From Neptunomonas japonica JAMM 1380 (GTDB lineage: Bacteria; Pseudomonadota; Gammaproteobacteria; Pseudomonadales; Balneatricaceae): DNA of 64,000 nt. The position numbers and the translations under genes were made by a program. Location: NCBI RefSeq assembly GCF_016592555.1, contig NZ_AP014546.1:1808501-1872500 (forward strand), written 5' to 3'. Of this stretch, positions 27,192-36,326 are shown in pieces. Every line of letters starts with the position of its first letter. The first letter of the stretch is position 1. The notes beneath the pieces are model-generated. The model had not been told where the DNA came from. It ran no database searches and worked only from the letters and a program-made list of their open reading frames with translations.

Positions 27192-28259
27192 CTATCGTTT
27201 TGCTAGTACATCTTTGAGCTTTTTATTCATATCTAGTAAGCATTTTTCAGTTGCTGGCCAGTCGATACAAGCATCAGTGACAGATACACCGTATTTCAGA
27301 TCGTCCAGGTTTTCAGGAATAGATTGGTTGCCCCATTCAAGGTTGGATTCAATCATCAGGCCTACAATTGATTTATTACCTTCAAGAATCTGATTGGCCG
27401 CATTTTCAGCAACCAATGGTTGCAATGCAGCATCTTTACTTGAATTAGCATGACTGCAATCAATCATAATATTTTTCTTAAGGCCTGATTTCTCTAGTGC
27501 CTGTTCACAAATAGCAACATTAACTGAATCATAGTTAGGCTTACCGTCACCGCCACGAAGAACAATATGACCGTATTGGTTACCTTTAGTACGAATAATT
27601 GATACCTGGCCGTCAGGGTTAATACCTAAAAAATTATGAGGATGTTGGACAGAGTTTAGTGCGTTGGTCGCAACAGTTAGACCGCCATCAGTACCATTTT
27701 TGAAGCCTACAGCACACGAAAGACCTGAAGACATTTCACGGTGCGTTTGAGACTCAGTTGTACGAGCGCCAATAGCAGACCACGAAATCAAATCTTGCAT
27801 ATACTGTGGAGAGATTGGATCTAGCGCTTCGGTAGCGAGCGGAAGTCCCATTTCTGATAGATCTAGCATTAACTTACGCGCAATATGCAGCCCTTCTTCG
27901 ATATCGAAAGAGTCATTTAGGTGCGGGTCATTGATTAAGCCTTTCCAGCCAACTGTTGTACGTGGTTTTTCAAAATAAACACGCATGACGATATATATAG
28001 AATCTTTGACTTGTTCGGCTAACTCTTTAAGTCGTTTGCCGTATTCAATGGCAGCATCAACATCATGAATAGAGCACGGGCCGATCACAACGAAAAGGCG
28101 TTTGTCTGTTCCGTCTAAAATATCGCGGATGACTTTACGGCCATTCATTACAGCCGCGGCTGCCGCTTCACTGATCGGTAATTTGTTTTTAAGATCTTCG
28201 GGCGTGATCAGGACCGAATGGGATTCGACATTAAGGTTTTCTACACGGTTATCAGTCAT
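27192..28259 (-). CDS. Class I 3-deoxy-7-phosphoheptulonate (DAHP) synthase
   Basis: The first enzyme of the shikimate pathway, condensing phosphoenolpyruvate with erythrose 4-phosphate. The 355 residues show VVIGPCSIHD (metal-binding Cys), MRVYFEKPRTTVGWKGLINDP (substrate Arg/Lys), SWSAIGARTTESQTHREMSSGLS and MIDCSHANSSKD (metal His), all of the AroFGH type. I start at the ATG at 28259, which has AGGAAAA upstream; the frame extends to 28307. Whether it is the Tyr-, Phe- or Trp-sensitive isoenzyme cannot be told reliably, so no symbol is given. Confidence 0.93.
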   Translation of the reverse strand: MTDNRVENLNVESHSVLITPEDLKNKLPISEAAAAAVMNGRKVIRDILDGTDKRLFVVIGPCSIHDVDAAIEYGKRLKELAEQVKDSIYIVMRVYFEKPRTTVGWKGLINDPHLNDSFDIEEGLHIARKLMLDLSEMGLPLATEALDPISPQYMQDLISWSAIGARTTESQTHREMSSGLSCAVGFKNGTDGGLTVATNALNSVQHPHNFLGINPDGQVSIIRTKGNQYGHIVLRGGDGKPNYDSVNVAICEQALEKSGLKKNIMIDCSHANSSKDAALQPLVAENAANQILEGNKSIVGLMIESNLEWGNQSIPENLDDLKYGVSVTDACIDWPATEKCLLDMNKKLKDVLAKR

Positions 28260-28552
28260 GGTACATTTTTCCTGAAGCAGTTCAGTACAAGCCGATATCT
28301 TGGCCATACAGCATAATCATAAGTACGCATCTTTTTACCATAAAGTCATGACTTATATAAGGGTTTTTACAGGCTACTTGTCTCAAAACCTAAAAGGATA
28401 TGACCAAAGAGTAGTGTTACAATGTTAATTAAATGTTGTCGTATGTTTTTTGGCTTGGAATAATTTAGTTTCTAAATCATCCTCTTAAAGCGAACTCAAC
28501 AGATCACCTGTAGTCCATAGCTTATTAAACGACAATTCAGGAGTGCCTCAGG

Positions 28553-30475
28553 GTGCCGAGTGCAATTAAAATAGCAATTAAAACCATCACAATTATTTGT
28601 GTTCTGGCGATGAGCGTTTCATTTGCCAATGCCGGTTTTTTCGATAAGAAAAGTTCAGCAGGGCAGTCAGCAGATGGTCCTTTACCCGTTGAAAAAGCAT
28701 ATATCTTTGCGCCTGAAATAGGTGATAACGGACAAGTTTTTTTACGTTGGGATATCCCCGATGAGTATTATTTATATCGTGACCGTATACAGGTTACTTC
28801 CTCTAAAACACTAGAAATTGTCAGTCATATTAACGGTGCTACAGATACAAAAAATGACCCTTTGTTTGGTACTGTTGAGGTGTTTCATAATAGTGCAGAT
28901 GTCACCTTACAAGTTCGCAGCCTAACAGGAGCTCCAGCTGATGGGAGCTTGAAAATCACCTATCAGGGGTGTTGGGAAGGAGGTATCTGTTATCCACCAG
29001 TGACAACAGACTTAGTGCTTACTGATATTCCGGCCGATATTTTTAAAATAGTGGCTATACCCGCTGATGCTTCTTCTAAAACAGTGCCTGATAATAGCCG
29101 TTCCTTGGAGCAAGCTAGTAACGGTGCTTCTCAAGTCGCACTTAATAGTAGTCAGGCTGGGTTTCTGAGTGAGCAGGATCAATTTGCTAGCCTTATATCG
29201 GGCGATAATGTGTTACTCACACTAGGCGCTTTTTTTCTGGCGGGTTTAGCACTATCGCTAACGCCATGTGTTTTTCCCATGATTCCTATTATTTCCAGCA
29301 TTATTGCAGGGCATGGCCATAGAATAACGACACAAAGAGCGATGTTTTTGTCGATGGTATATGTTCTGGCAGTATCTGCTACTTATACTGTTGCTGGAGT
29401 TCTTGCTGGTTTGTTTGGTGAAAATTTACAAGCGGCCTTTCAGAACGCGTGGATCATTGCTTTTTTCAGCCTGATATTTGTCATGCTTTCATTGTCTATG
29501 TTTGGGTTTTATGAGCTTCAGTTACCAAATGCTTGGCAAAGCAAATTGAATAAAACTAGCCATCATCAGCAGGGTGGAACGGTAACCGGCGTCGCCGTTA
29601 TGGGGCTGCTATCAGCGCTGATTGTTGGTCCATGCATGGCCGCTCCTTTAGCGGGTGCGCTTATTTATATAGGCCAGACTGGAGACCCTGTTATGGGTGG
29701 TCTTGCCTTGTTTACATTAAGTATGGGGATGGGCGTTCCTATTTTGTTGATAGGTGCCTCGGCAGGGAAGTTATTACCTAAAGCTGGGCGTTGGATGGAC
29801 TCTATTAAAGCTGGGTTTGGGGTGGCTTTGTTATTGATGGCTGTGTGGATGCTCGATCGTGTAGTACCAGCGTCTGTCACCATGATCTTGACAGCGGTCA
29901 TCCTTATTATTACTGCCATATACATGCGTGCTATCGATGGCATCCCTCATGATGCTAAGGGCTGGCTAAAGCTATGGAAAGGTGTAGGAGTCATGCTACT
30001 ACTCTATGGGGCAGCTTTACTGATAGGAGTGTTTTCAGGAAGTAATAGTCTAATTTATCCGCTAAAAGGCTTCGCTTCTAATTATTCAGTTGATTCTCAA
30101 GCTAATAAATTAAGTTTTGTGACGGTGACATCAATAAACCAACTAGAACCGCTTTTAAAGCAAGCGAAAAAAAACGGTAAGCCTGTCATGTTGGACTTTT
30201 ACGCTGATTGGTGTATTTCCTGTATTGAGCTGGAGCATGTCACGTTTGCCGATGCAAAAGTACAGCAAGCACTGGCTAGTTTTGTACGTATTAAGGTTGA
30301 TGTGACAGCGAATGATGCCGACTCCAAATCACTCAATCAAGCCTATAAGGTCATTGGCCCACCGGCGCTCATTTTTTATAATCAATCGGGTGTGTTACGC
30401 TCGGAACTGACATTAATTGGTGTTATAGATCCATCTGACTTCGTTAGTCATTTAACAAGGCTAACAGCAACATAA
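28553..30475 (+). CDS. dsbD: Thiol:disulfide interchange protein DsbD
   Basis: A 640-residue, three-domain inner-membrane electron shuttle carrying electrons from cytoplasmic thioredoxin to periplasmic DsbC/DsbG and cytochrome maturation. After a signal peptide, the periplasmic alpha domain holds the reactive pair in CWEGGICYPP. The eight-helix beta domain has Cys residues in LTPCVFPMIP and VGPCMAAPLAG. The C-terminal thioredoxin-like gamma domain has CISC at 554-557 (DWCISC). The start codon is a GTG with CAGGAG upstream. A c-type cytochrome gene follows within 35 bp, which fits the apocytochrome-reducing role. Confidence 0.95.
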   Translation: MPSAIKIAIKTITIICVLAMSVSFANAGFFDKKSSAGQSADGPLPVEKAYIFAPEIGDNGQVFLRWDIPDEYYLYRDRIQVTSSKTLEIVSHINGATDTKNDPLFGTVEVFHNSADVTLQVRSLTGAPADGSLKITYQGCWEGGICYPPVTTDLVLTDIPADIFKIVAIPADASSKTVPDNSRSLEQASNGASQVALNSSQAGFLSEQDQFASLISGDNVLLTLGAFFLAGLALSLTPCVFPMIPIISSIIAGHGHRITTQRAMFLSMVYVLAVSATYTVAGVLAGLFGENLQAAFQNAWIIAFFSLIFVMLSLSMFGFYELQLPNAWQSKLNKTSHHQQGGTVTGVAVMGLLSALIVGPCMAAPLAGALIYIGQTGDPVMGGLALFTLSMGMGVPILLIGASAGKLLPKAGRWMDSIKAGFGVALLLMAVWMLDRVVPASVTMILTAVILIITAIYMRAIDGIPHDAKGWLKLWKGVGVMLLLYGAALLIGVFSGSNSLIYPLKGFASNYSVDSQANKLSFVTVTSINQLEPLLKQAKKNGKPVMLDFYADWCISCIELEHVTFADAKVQQALASFVRIKVDVTANDADSKSLNQAYKVIGPPALIFYNQSGVLRSELTLIGVIDPSDFVSHLTRLTAT

Positions 30476-30509
30476 AAATAAGAATGGCTACGGGCCACAG
30501 GGAGGAAAT

Positions 30510-30830
30510 ATGAAAGTCAGTGCTTTGATTACTGCTCTAATATTGAGTTCAACGACAGCCTTTGCGGGTGATGCAGATAACGGACTGGAGTTGTATCAAG
30601 AAGTAGAGATAGAACGAACTATCAGCGGTGAGCATTATACAGAAGCTAACTGTGAAACCTGTCATAGCGCTGAGATTTATCAGCGTGAAGATCGTAAAGC
30701 TACTACCTATGCAAAACTTGAAAGTAGAGTTGAAGGGTGCAATACCAACCTTGATGTTGGCTGGTTTCCAGAAGATGTTAGTGATGTCGCTGCGTATCTG
30801 AACCGTGAATATTATAAGTTTGAAAAGTAG
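30510..30830 (+). CDS. Small exported c-type cytochrome without obvious distal ligand
   Basis: 106 residues with a cleavable signal peptide (to about residue 19, AFA-GDA) and one heme-binding CETCH at 48-52. After the CxxCH there is no Met and no His, so the usual sixth iron ligand is missing; a conserved-looking tail GCNTNLDVGWFPEDVSDVAAYLNREYYKF follows, resembling the small cytochromes sometimes called green heme or SHP-like proteins. A GGAGGAAAT ribosome-binding site is perfect. It follows dsbD and precedes a DUF1499 gene. Its partner and role are unknown. Confidence 0.8.
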   Translation: MKVSALITALILSSTTAFAGDADNGLELYQEVEIERTISGEHYTEANCETCHSAEIYQREDRKATTYAKLESRVEGCNTNLDVGWFPEDVSDVAAYLNREYYKFEK

Positions 30831-30904
30831 CTCAGTGTGCTGGTGGAAAGCCATCAGCATCCTTTAAATCAGCAATTATATGTCAATGATAAGGGTGCTA
30901 AACG

Positions 30905-31405
30905 ATGAAGCTTTTATTAACGCTGGCCGTTGTCGTTATCTCTGCAATTATTATCTATTTTTTTGTTTTAAGTTACCTTTCCAAACAAAGCAGCCCACTC
31001 GGACTGGTTGATGCCAAGTTGACTGTGTGCATACAAAAACCAAATTGTGTGTGTAGTGAATACCCTGAAGATACGTCACATTTTATAGAGCCAGTTGATT
31101 TGAATGTGCAAGGTCTGCGTTCACATTTATCTTCAATGGATGTTATTTTAACAATCAAAGAAGCGATCACCGATGCGGGGGGTAAGCTTCAAGAAAATCA
31201 GGCGCTTCATTCGGAGGCATTGTACTTCGCCGCTACCTTTCACTCCTCTTTATTTGGCTTTATTGACGATCTTGAAGTGCGCTTTGATCCAAAAAATAAT
31301 CTACTACATTTTCGCTCGGCTTCACGGGCTGGTTATAGTGATTTTGGCGTTAATCGAAAAAGAGTCATGCAGCTAAGCGATGCTATTGTGCGCCGTTTAC
31401 AATGA
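30905..31405 (+). CDS. DUF1499 domain protein
   Basis: A 166-residue protein with one N-terminal membrane helix (LLLTLAVVVISAIIIYFFVL), then the DUF1499 domain: GLVDAKLTVCIQKPNCVCSEYP near the start, IKEAITDAGGKLQE, YFAATFHSSLFGFIDDLEVRFD and LHFRSASRAGYSDFGVNRKR at the end. Likely anchored in the inner membrane and facing the periplasm. The function of the family is unknown. It lies 74 nt after the cytochrome gene and may share its transcript. Confidence 0.85.
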   Translation: MKLLLTLAVVVISAIIIYFFVLSYLSKQSSPLGLVDAKLTVCIQKPNCVCSEYPEDTSHFIEPVDLNVQGLRSHLSSMDVILTIKEAITDAGGKLQENQALHSEALYFAATFHSSLFGFIDDLEVRFDPKNNLLHFRSASRAGYSDFGVNRKRVMQLSDAIVRRLQ

Positions 31406-31588
31406 ACACTGGCGATGCTATCAGGCTTTAATAATCAAAGAAAATTGCGTTAAATCAGTGCTTTTTACACGTTAAAAGTACATTATCCTTTGCGTTGATT
31501 GAATCATTTAACTGGGAAGCCACAAGCATCCTACTTAAGCATGTAAGCGGATACTATCCGTCTGCTTACGGCGCTTTAGGAAACCATC

Positions 31589-32698
31589 ATGAAGCTAATA
31601 AAAAATCTTTTTATAACTTTACTACTTGCAGCAATGAGCCTGTCTTCACAGGCGAATAATGTACTTAAAATAGGTATTGCTGGGCCGTTCTCTGGTCCGG
31701 TTTCACCCTATGGACAGATGCAATTACAGGGTGCATATGCCGCAATCGAAATGCTGAATAAAGAAGGTGGTGTAAATGGACATTTGATTGAAGTGATAGA
31801 GTACGATGATGCGTGCGAGCCCAAGCAAGCGGTTTCTGTTGCACATCGTGTTATTAAAGATGGGGTTAAGTATGTTGTTGGTCATCTTTGCTCTAGCTCG
31901 ACCCAGCCAGCGACAGATGTTTATCAGGATGAAGATGTATTAGTCATAACAGGTTCTACTAATCCAGGTATCACCCGACGTGGTTATCAAAATGTATTTC
32001 GCACCATCGGCTTAGACTCGGAGCAGGGGAAAACTGCTGCTGATTATATCTCTAAGATAGTTAAGCCCCAGCGTGTTGCTATTATTCACGATAAGCTACA
32101 GTACGGAAAAGGTGTTGCGTCAATAGTGCGAGCCCAGTTACTGACTAATGGCATTAATGTAGTGAGTACAGATGGTGTAAACCATGGCGAAAAAGATTTT
32201 TTTGCGTTAATAGGTAAGCTAAAACGGCACAATATTGATTTTGTCTATTATGGTGGTTATCACCCGGAGTTAGCACTTATTATGCGCCAAGCAAAGGATG
32301 TTGGTTTTAACCCCGTTTATATGGGACCAGAAGGTCTGGGTAATAAAGATATAGCCTATCTTGCTGGTGATGCAGTTGAAGGCTTACTGGTTACTTTGCC
32401 GGAACGTTATGACTTGATTAAAAAGAACCTCACGATTGCTGAGTCTCTAAAGAACAAAGGCATTGACCCTAAAGGTCCTTTTATCTGGACAAGCTATGCT
32501 GCTGTTCAGGCATTTGCTGATGCTGTGAGTCGTGTTGGGATGAAAAATACTCAGAAAGTGGCTGCCGCCTTACGATCAAAAATAATTGATACTGTCATTG
32601 GTCCTGTCAGTTGGGACGATAAAGGTGACCTTAATGGTTTTGATTTTGGTGTTTATCAGTGGCATGCAGATGGAACAGGAACGCTTATTAGTAAATAA
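31589..32698 (+). CDS. Branched-chain amino acid-type ABC substrate-binding protein (orphan)
   Basis: 369 residues: a signal peptide (LFITLLLAAMSLSSQA) and a LivJ/LivK-type periplasmic binding fold with KIGIAGPFSGPVSPYGQMQLQGAYAAIEMLNKEGGVNG, a VVGHLCSSSTQPATDVY hinge-loop with the ligand-contacting Ser/Thr run, and FVYYGGYHPELALIMRQAKDVGF. Binds Leu/Ile/Val or a related ligand. No ATPase or permease gene is adjacent, so it may serve the importer at 60.4-64 kb or another system. AGGAAA precedes the ATG. Confidence 0.88.
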   Translation: MKLIKNLFITLLLAAMSLSSQANNVLKIGIAGPFSGPVSPYGQMQLQGAYAAIEMLNKEGGVNGHLIEVIEYDDACEPKQAVSVAHRVIKDGVKYVVGHLCSSSTQPATDVYQDEDVLVITGSTNPGITRRGYQNVFRTIGLDSEQGKTAADYISKIVKPQRVAIIHDKLQYGKGVASIVRAQLLTNGINVVSTDGVNHGEKDFFALIGKLKRHNIDFVYYGGYHPELALIMRQAKDVGFNPVYMGPEGLGNKDIAYLAGDAVEGLLVTLPERYDLIKKNLTIAESLKNKGIDPKGPFIWTSYAAVQAFADAVSRVGMKNTQKVAAALRSKIIDTVIGPVSWDDKGDLNGFDFGVYQWHADGTGTLISK

Positions 32699-32743
32699 AT
32701 GACTCTTGATAATTGTATAGTTAGTATTTAAAAGCGTTTAATG

Positions 32744-32772
32744 AACGCCGCTTGTAGCTTACTTGCGGCGTT
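32744..32772 (+). terminator. Hairpin after the orphan binding-protein gene
   Basis: AACGCCGC (32744-32751) pairs with GCGGCGTT (32765-32772) around a 13-nt loop. It is followed by A-rich rather than T-rich sequence, so its efficiency as a terminator is doubtful. Confidence 0.45.
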
Positions 32773-32933
32773 AAAAATAATATTATTGGTATCTCTTTTT
32801 ATTTTTCGTAAGTTTTTACTATTTGTCACAAGATTTAAATGTGTTTTATATAGAACTATATATTAATTAATGTATATAATTTCAATCTTTTAATTAAATA
32901 ATAAGAGTTTATAAATGTTTCTGGAGAATTATT

Positions 32934-34070
32934 ATGGATGAGTATAAAAATATAGGTGGAGATTTTTCAACCAATATACATAAGTTTTATAACTACCCCT
33001 TTCAATGCTTATGGGTTCTTTTTTCGGGAAAAGAAATAATAAATAGAAAACGTTTATTTGTTCCTAATAGCTATACTCATTTGGTTATGGCATTTTTGTA
33101 TTTATTTATCGGTGGTTTAGGCGTCGCAGCCTTTACTGCTAATAATAATGTAGCACTTTTGCTTATTTCATTATTATTTGTTGTGGCAGGTTCACGTTAT
33201 ATGATGACAACAAATATTCATATGATGTCTCACGGTGTTTTTTTTAAAAATAGAAAACTAGATTTTGTGCTGGGAGAGTTTTTGACAACGGTGTTTTTTG
33301 TGCAGAGTTGTCAGTTTTATAGGGTTGATCATTTAAGACACCACGGAAAACATTTTGGTTCTTTGCAAGATGGTGATGCTCAGAAAGTGATCGATTTAGG
33401 TTTTGATCCAGGAAAGAGTAAAGCTCAGCTGTGGTCTCATCTTTTATTATTGTGTATTAGTCCGCTTTATCATTACCAGTCATTGAAAAGCAGATTTTTA
33501 GATAATTTTTTTCACTGTACGAATATGAGAAAAATGATGAGTATTTTATGGGTTCTGATTTTATGCTTAGTGGCTGTGAATGCGGGAGGCTGGTTAGTAT
33601 TTTGGATCTATATAGTCCCTGTATTGTTGCTTTGTCAGGTAGCAGCATTAATTCAATTAATATGCGAGCATATCTGGATTTCAACGACTCTCTCTTCAAA
33701 ACAATGCCATATTCAACTGACAAATGGTCGCTATTGTGGAACGCCATTTCCTGAGGCAGGTTCCAGTGTTTGGCTTTATGCTTGCGATTGTTTTTTATGG
33801 GTATTGCGAAATTTACTTATTGAGTTACCTATACGTATTGCTGTTTTTCAAGGTACGGTACCGTCACATGACTGGCATCATAGGTTCTGTGGCAGTAAAC
33901 AATGGGCGGATAGTGCGATGCAACGGGAAATACACATTCATAAACAAATTACAGAGACAGGAAAATCATCATATACAGAGATATGGGGTAGCATTGAAAT
34001 CATTGATAATGTGTTTTCTCATATAAGCCAATCTGACACCTATGCTGAAAAATTATGTGAGGTTGGTTAA
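32934..34070 (+). CDS. Membrane fatty acid desaturase/hydroxylase-like protein
   Basis: A 378-residue membrane protein with three histidine boxes of the non-heme di-iron desaturase family: HMMSH at 96-100, HLRHH at 133-137 (followed by His140) and HDWHH at 312-316, plus CEHIW in between. Hydrophobic segments flank the first two boxes and lie at about 205-240. These enzymes use O2 and a reductant to desaturate or hydroxylate acyl chains, carotenoids or amino-acid side chains. It is noticeably more AT-rich than its surroundings and is not near lipid genes. Substrate unknown. TCTGGAGAATT gives a clear ribosome-binding site. Confidence 0.75.
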   Translation: MDEYKNIGGDFSTNIHKFYNYPFQCLWVLFSGKEIINRKRLFVPNSYTHLVMAFLYLFIGGLGVAAFTANNNVALLLISLLFVVAGSRYMMTTNIHMMSHGVFFKNRKLDFVLGEFLTTVFFVQSCQFYRVDHLRHHGKHFGSLQDGDAQKVIDLGFDPGKSKAQLWSHLLLLCISPLYHYQSLKSRFLDNFFHCTNMRKMMSILWVLILCLVAVNAGGWLVFWIYIVPVLLLCQVAALIQLICEHIWISTTLSSKQCHIQLTNGRYCGTPFPEAGSSVWLYACDCFLWVLRNLLIELPIRIAVFQGTVPSHDWHHRFCGSKQWADSAMQREIHIHKQITETGKSSYTEIWGSIEIIDNVFSHISQSDTYAEKLCEVG

Positions 34071-34201
34071 CTCATTATACTTATATAATATACGATCAAT
34101 GATAGATGAGTGGGATTAATCTTATGAGTGATATCTAGGTCGTGTATTGCACTTTATGTAATCACTAGTATTTCTGCCCTTTAGATAAATATGAGTACAT
34201 T

Positions 34202-34726
34202 ATGAAAATAGTAGCTTTTGCCGCCAGTAGTAGTAAAAAATCTATTAATAAAAAATTGGTCACTTATGCGAGCAGCCTGCTTGAATCAAGCTGTGTTGAT
34301 ATTTTAGATTTGAACGATTATGAACTCCCTTTATTTAGTGAAGATAAAGAAAGTGAATTGGGCAAGCCAGCTTTAGCTCAGGATTTTTTACAAAAAATAG
34401 CGGATTGTGATGCATTGGTCATCTCTTTTGCCGAGCACAATGGTTCTTACAGTGCTGCATATAAAAATTTGTTTGATTGGTGCTCTCGTATTAATCCAAA
34501 GGTTTTTCAAAATAAATCGATGGTCCTTTTATCTACCTCTCCAGGCGCAAGAGGGGGAGCGGGCGTGTTAGCTCAGGCGGTGAATTCAGCTCCATTTTTT
34601 GCAGGTGAAGTAAAAGCGAGTTACTCAGTGCCGAGTTTCTATGAAAACTTTGATATGGAAAATTCATGTATTAATAATGAAGAAATAAAATTTTCGTTGC
34701 AGTCAGCGATGGCTAAATTGATCTGA
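34202..34726 (+). CDS. NAD(P)H-dependent FMN/quinone reductase
   Basis: 174 residues of the NADPH-dependent FMN reductase family (flavodoxin fold). It starts with KIVAFAASSSKKSINKKLVTY (FMN phosphate loop), has ALVISFAEHNGSYSAAYKNLFDW (the N-G-S-Y-x-x-x-x-K-N motif) and LLSTSPGARGGAGVL. Likely cytosolic, reducing flavin or quinones. It follows the desaturase-like gene by 130 bp in the same AT-rich patch; a role as its electron source is conceivable but unproven. Confidence 0.82.
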   Translation: MKIVAFAASSSKKSINKKLVTYASSLLESSCVDILDLNDYELPLFSEDKESELGKPALAQDFLQKIADCDALVISFAEHNGSYSAAYKNLFDWCSRINPKVFQNKSMVLLSTSPGARGGAGVLAQAVNSAPFFAGEVKASYSVPSFYENFDMENSCINNEEIKFSLQSAMAKLI

Positions 34727-34766
34727 TATTGAAAGCTATTTAACGCAAAGGTTACGGGAGGTTATT

Positions 34767-35150
34767 ATGAGAAATTCTGATTTTGTAGTGTCTCACGCTG
34801 TTGATGCGACTTTTGAGCGTGGCCTGCGTTCGTTCTTTGAATACCGAGATCTTGGCATTGAGCATGCAACGAAGGGACAGGTGGTTGCCCATGTTATTCG
34901 TGCTGCTGCCGGCACTGATTTTTCTAGCCAGCCTCATTACCATGAGACTCACTTTCAATTTGTATACATACTTAAAGGGTGGATTGAGTTTGAATACGAA
35001 GGGCAAGGGATAGTGCGCCTTGTTGCTGGCTCTTCTGTGCATCAACCACCAGGTATTCGACACCGAGAAGTTGGGCATAGCGAAGATGTTGAAATGCTGG
35101 AGATTGTTATGCCTGCAGGTTTTAAAACTCAAGAAGTTGAATCTGTGTAA
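34767..35150 (+). CDS. Cupin-domain protein
   Basis: A 127-residue single-cupin protein. Metal-binding motif 1 is seen as QPHYHETHFQFVYILKGWIEFEYEG (H-x-H with a downstream Glu/Gln) and motif 2 as SSVHQPPGIRHREVGHSEDVEMLEI. A conserved-looking N-terminal stretch (GLRSFFEYRDLGIEHATKGQ) precedes it. Function is open: such proteins range from dioxygenases to sensors. A GGGAGG ribosome-binding site 6 nt upstream fixes the start. Confidence 0.85.
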   Translation: MRNSDFVVSHAVDATFERGLRSFFEYRDLGIEHATKGQVVAHVIRAAAGTDFSSQPHYHETHFQFVYILKGWIEFEYEGQGIVRLVAGSSVHQPPGIRHREVGHSEDVEMLEIVMPAGFKTQEVESV

Positions 35151-35290
35151 AAGAAATAGTGTTTATTAACTCATAGTTATTACTTTTGTTGCTGGGGTTG
35201 TAACAATTCAAGCAAACTGTTGTCCGAACCACTATATCGATACCGTTAGGTGTTGCGGTTTTTGTAGGTTTTTTTGCTGAGAGATGTTAC

Positions 35291-35884
35291 ATGAAGAATA
35301 AATTGATGTTACTTGCTGTTGTTACGGGCCTGCTTTCTTATGGCGCAAATGCGTATGCAGATAAAGCTGTTTTAGCAGGCGGCTGCTTTTGGTGTATGGA
35401 GTCAGATTTTGAAAAGTTAGATGGTGTATCTGGTGTTGTTTCTGGCTTTACTGGCGGTGTACTTAAAAACCCAACTTATAACGGTAACCATAAAGGCCAT
35501 TATGAGGCCGTAGAAATTACCTACGATCCCAAGAAAGTGACTTATAAAGAGTTGCTGGCGCATTACTGGATTAATGTTGACCCATTTGACTCGCGTGGGC
35601 AGTTTTGCGATAAAGGGCCTAGCTATTTGAGTGCTGTTTTTGTCGCTAATAGCACTGAAAGAGCACTGGCCGAAGCTTCAAGAAAAGAAGTGGTAGCGCA
35701 GTTTCCAGAGCAAACTGTAGTGACTCCCATTTTAGATGCATCCACCTTCTATCCCATTCAAGGGCGAGAGAGCTATCATCAGGATTACTACAAAAATAAT
35801 CCTCTGCGATATAAAGCGTACCGCTGGAATTGCGGTCGTGATAAGCGTTTGAAAACAATTTGGGGTGATAAAGCCACACATTAA
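35291..35884 (+). CDS. msrA: Exported peptide methionine-S-sulfoxide reductase
   Basis: 197 residues. A signal peptide (LMLLAVVTGLLSYGANAYA) precedes the MsrA domain, which begins KAVLAGGCFWCMESDFEKLDGV; catalytic Cys32 sits in GCFWC. Further family motifs are SGFTGG, GHYEAVEITYDP, FDSRGQFCDKGPSYLSAVF and FYPIQGRESYHQDY. The leader places it in the periplasm, repairing oxidised Met in envelope proteins. No msrB is adjacent. The next gene starts 14 nt downstream. Confidence 0.93.
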   Translation: MKNKLMLLAVVTGLLSYGANAYADKAVLAGGCFWCMESDFEKLDGVSGVVSGFTGGVLKNPTYNGNHKGHYEAVEITYDPKKVTYKELLAHYWINVDPFDSRGQFCDKGPSYLSAVFVANSTERALAEASRKEVVAQFPEQTVVTPILDASTFYPIQGRESYHQDYYKNNPLRYKAYRWNCGRDKRLKTIWGDKATH

Positions 35885-35898
35885 TAAGGAGTAAAACC

Positions 35899-36297
35899 AT
35901 GGCAATGCAAGGAAGCTGTTTGTGTAAGGCGGTAGTATACGAAGTTGATTCGCTGGATATGCCTATAAGTCATTGCCATTGTGCTACGTGTCAAAAAGCG
36001 CATGCCGCAGCATTTGTAGCCACGGCAGGTGTAATGAGAGAGCATTTTAGGTGGCTTAAAGGGGAAGAGGTGATAGCCTCTTTTGAGTCATCTCAAGGGA
36101 AACTACGCCATTTTTGTTCTCAGTGTGGATCTCACCTTATGGCTGAGCGCGAAGCAGCACCTCATGTGATTCTTCGTGTTGCCACATTAGATGATGGCCC
36201 TGGTGTTAAGCCGCAGTCTCATATTTGGTTATCGCATGATAAATCATGGCTGGAATATAAAGATGTTCCAGCCTATGACGAGTGGCAAACGGATTAG
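35899..36297 (+). CDS. GFA-family (glutathione-dependent formaldehyde-activating-like) zinc protein
   Basis: 132 residues with the zinc-binding cysteines of the GFA/CENP-V family: GSCLCKAVVYEV, SHCHCATCQKAHAAAF and LRHFCSQCGSHLMAE, i.e. three C-x-C or C-x-x-C groups. The first member of the family was linked to glutathione and formaldehyde, but most have no proven activity. TAAGGAGTAAAACC is a strong ribosome-binding site, and the gene forms a pair with msrA. Confidence 0.88.
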   Translation: MAMQGSCLCKAVVYEVDSLDMPISHCHCATCQKAHAAAFVATAGVMREHFRWLKGEEVIASFESSQGKLRHFCSQCGSHLMAEREAAPHVILRVATLDDGPGVKPQSHIWLSHDKSWLEYKDVPAYDEWQTD

Positions 36298-36326
36298 TTG
36301 AGAGCTTGCCATTATTGGCTTAACCG

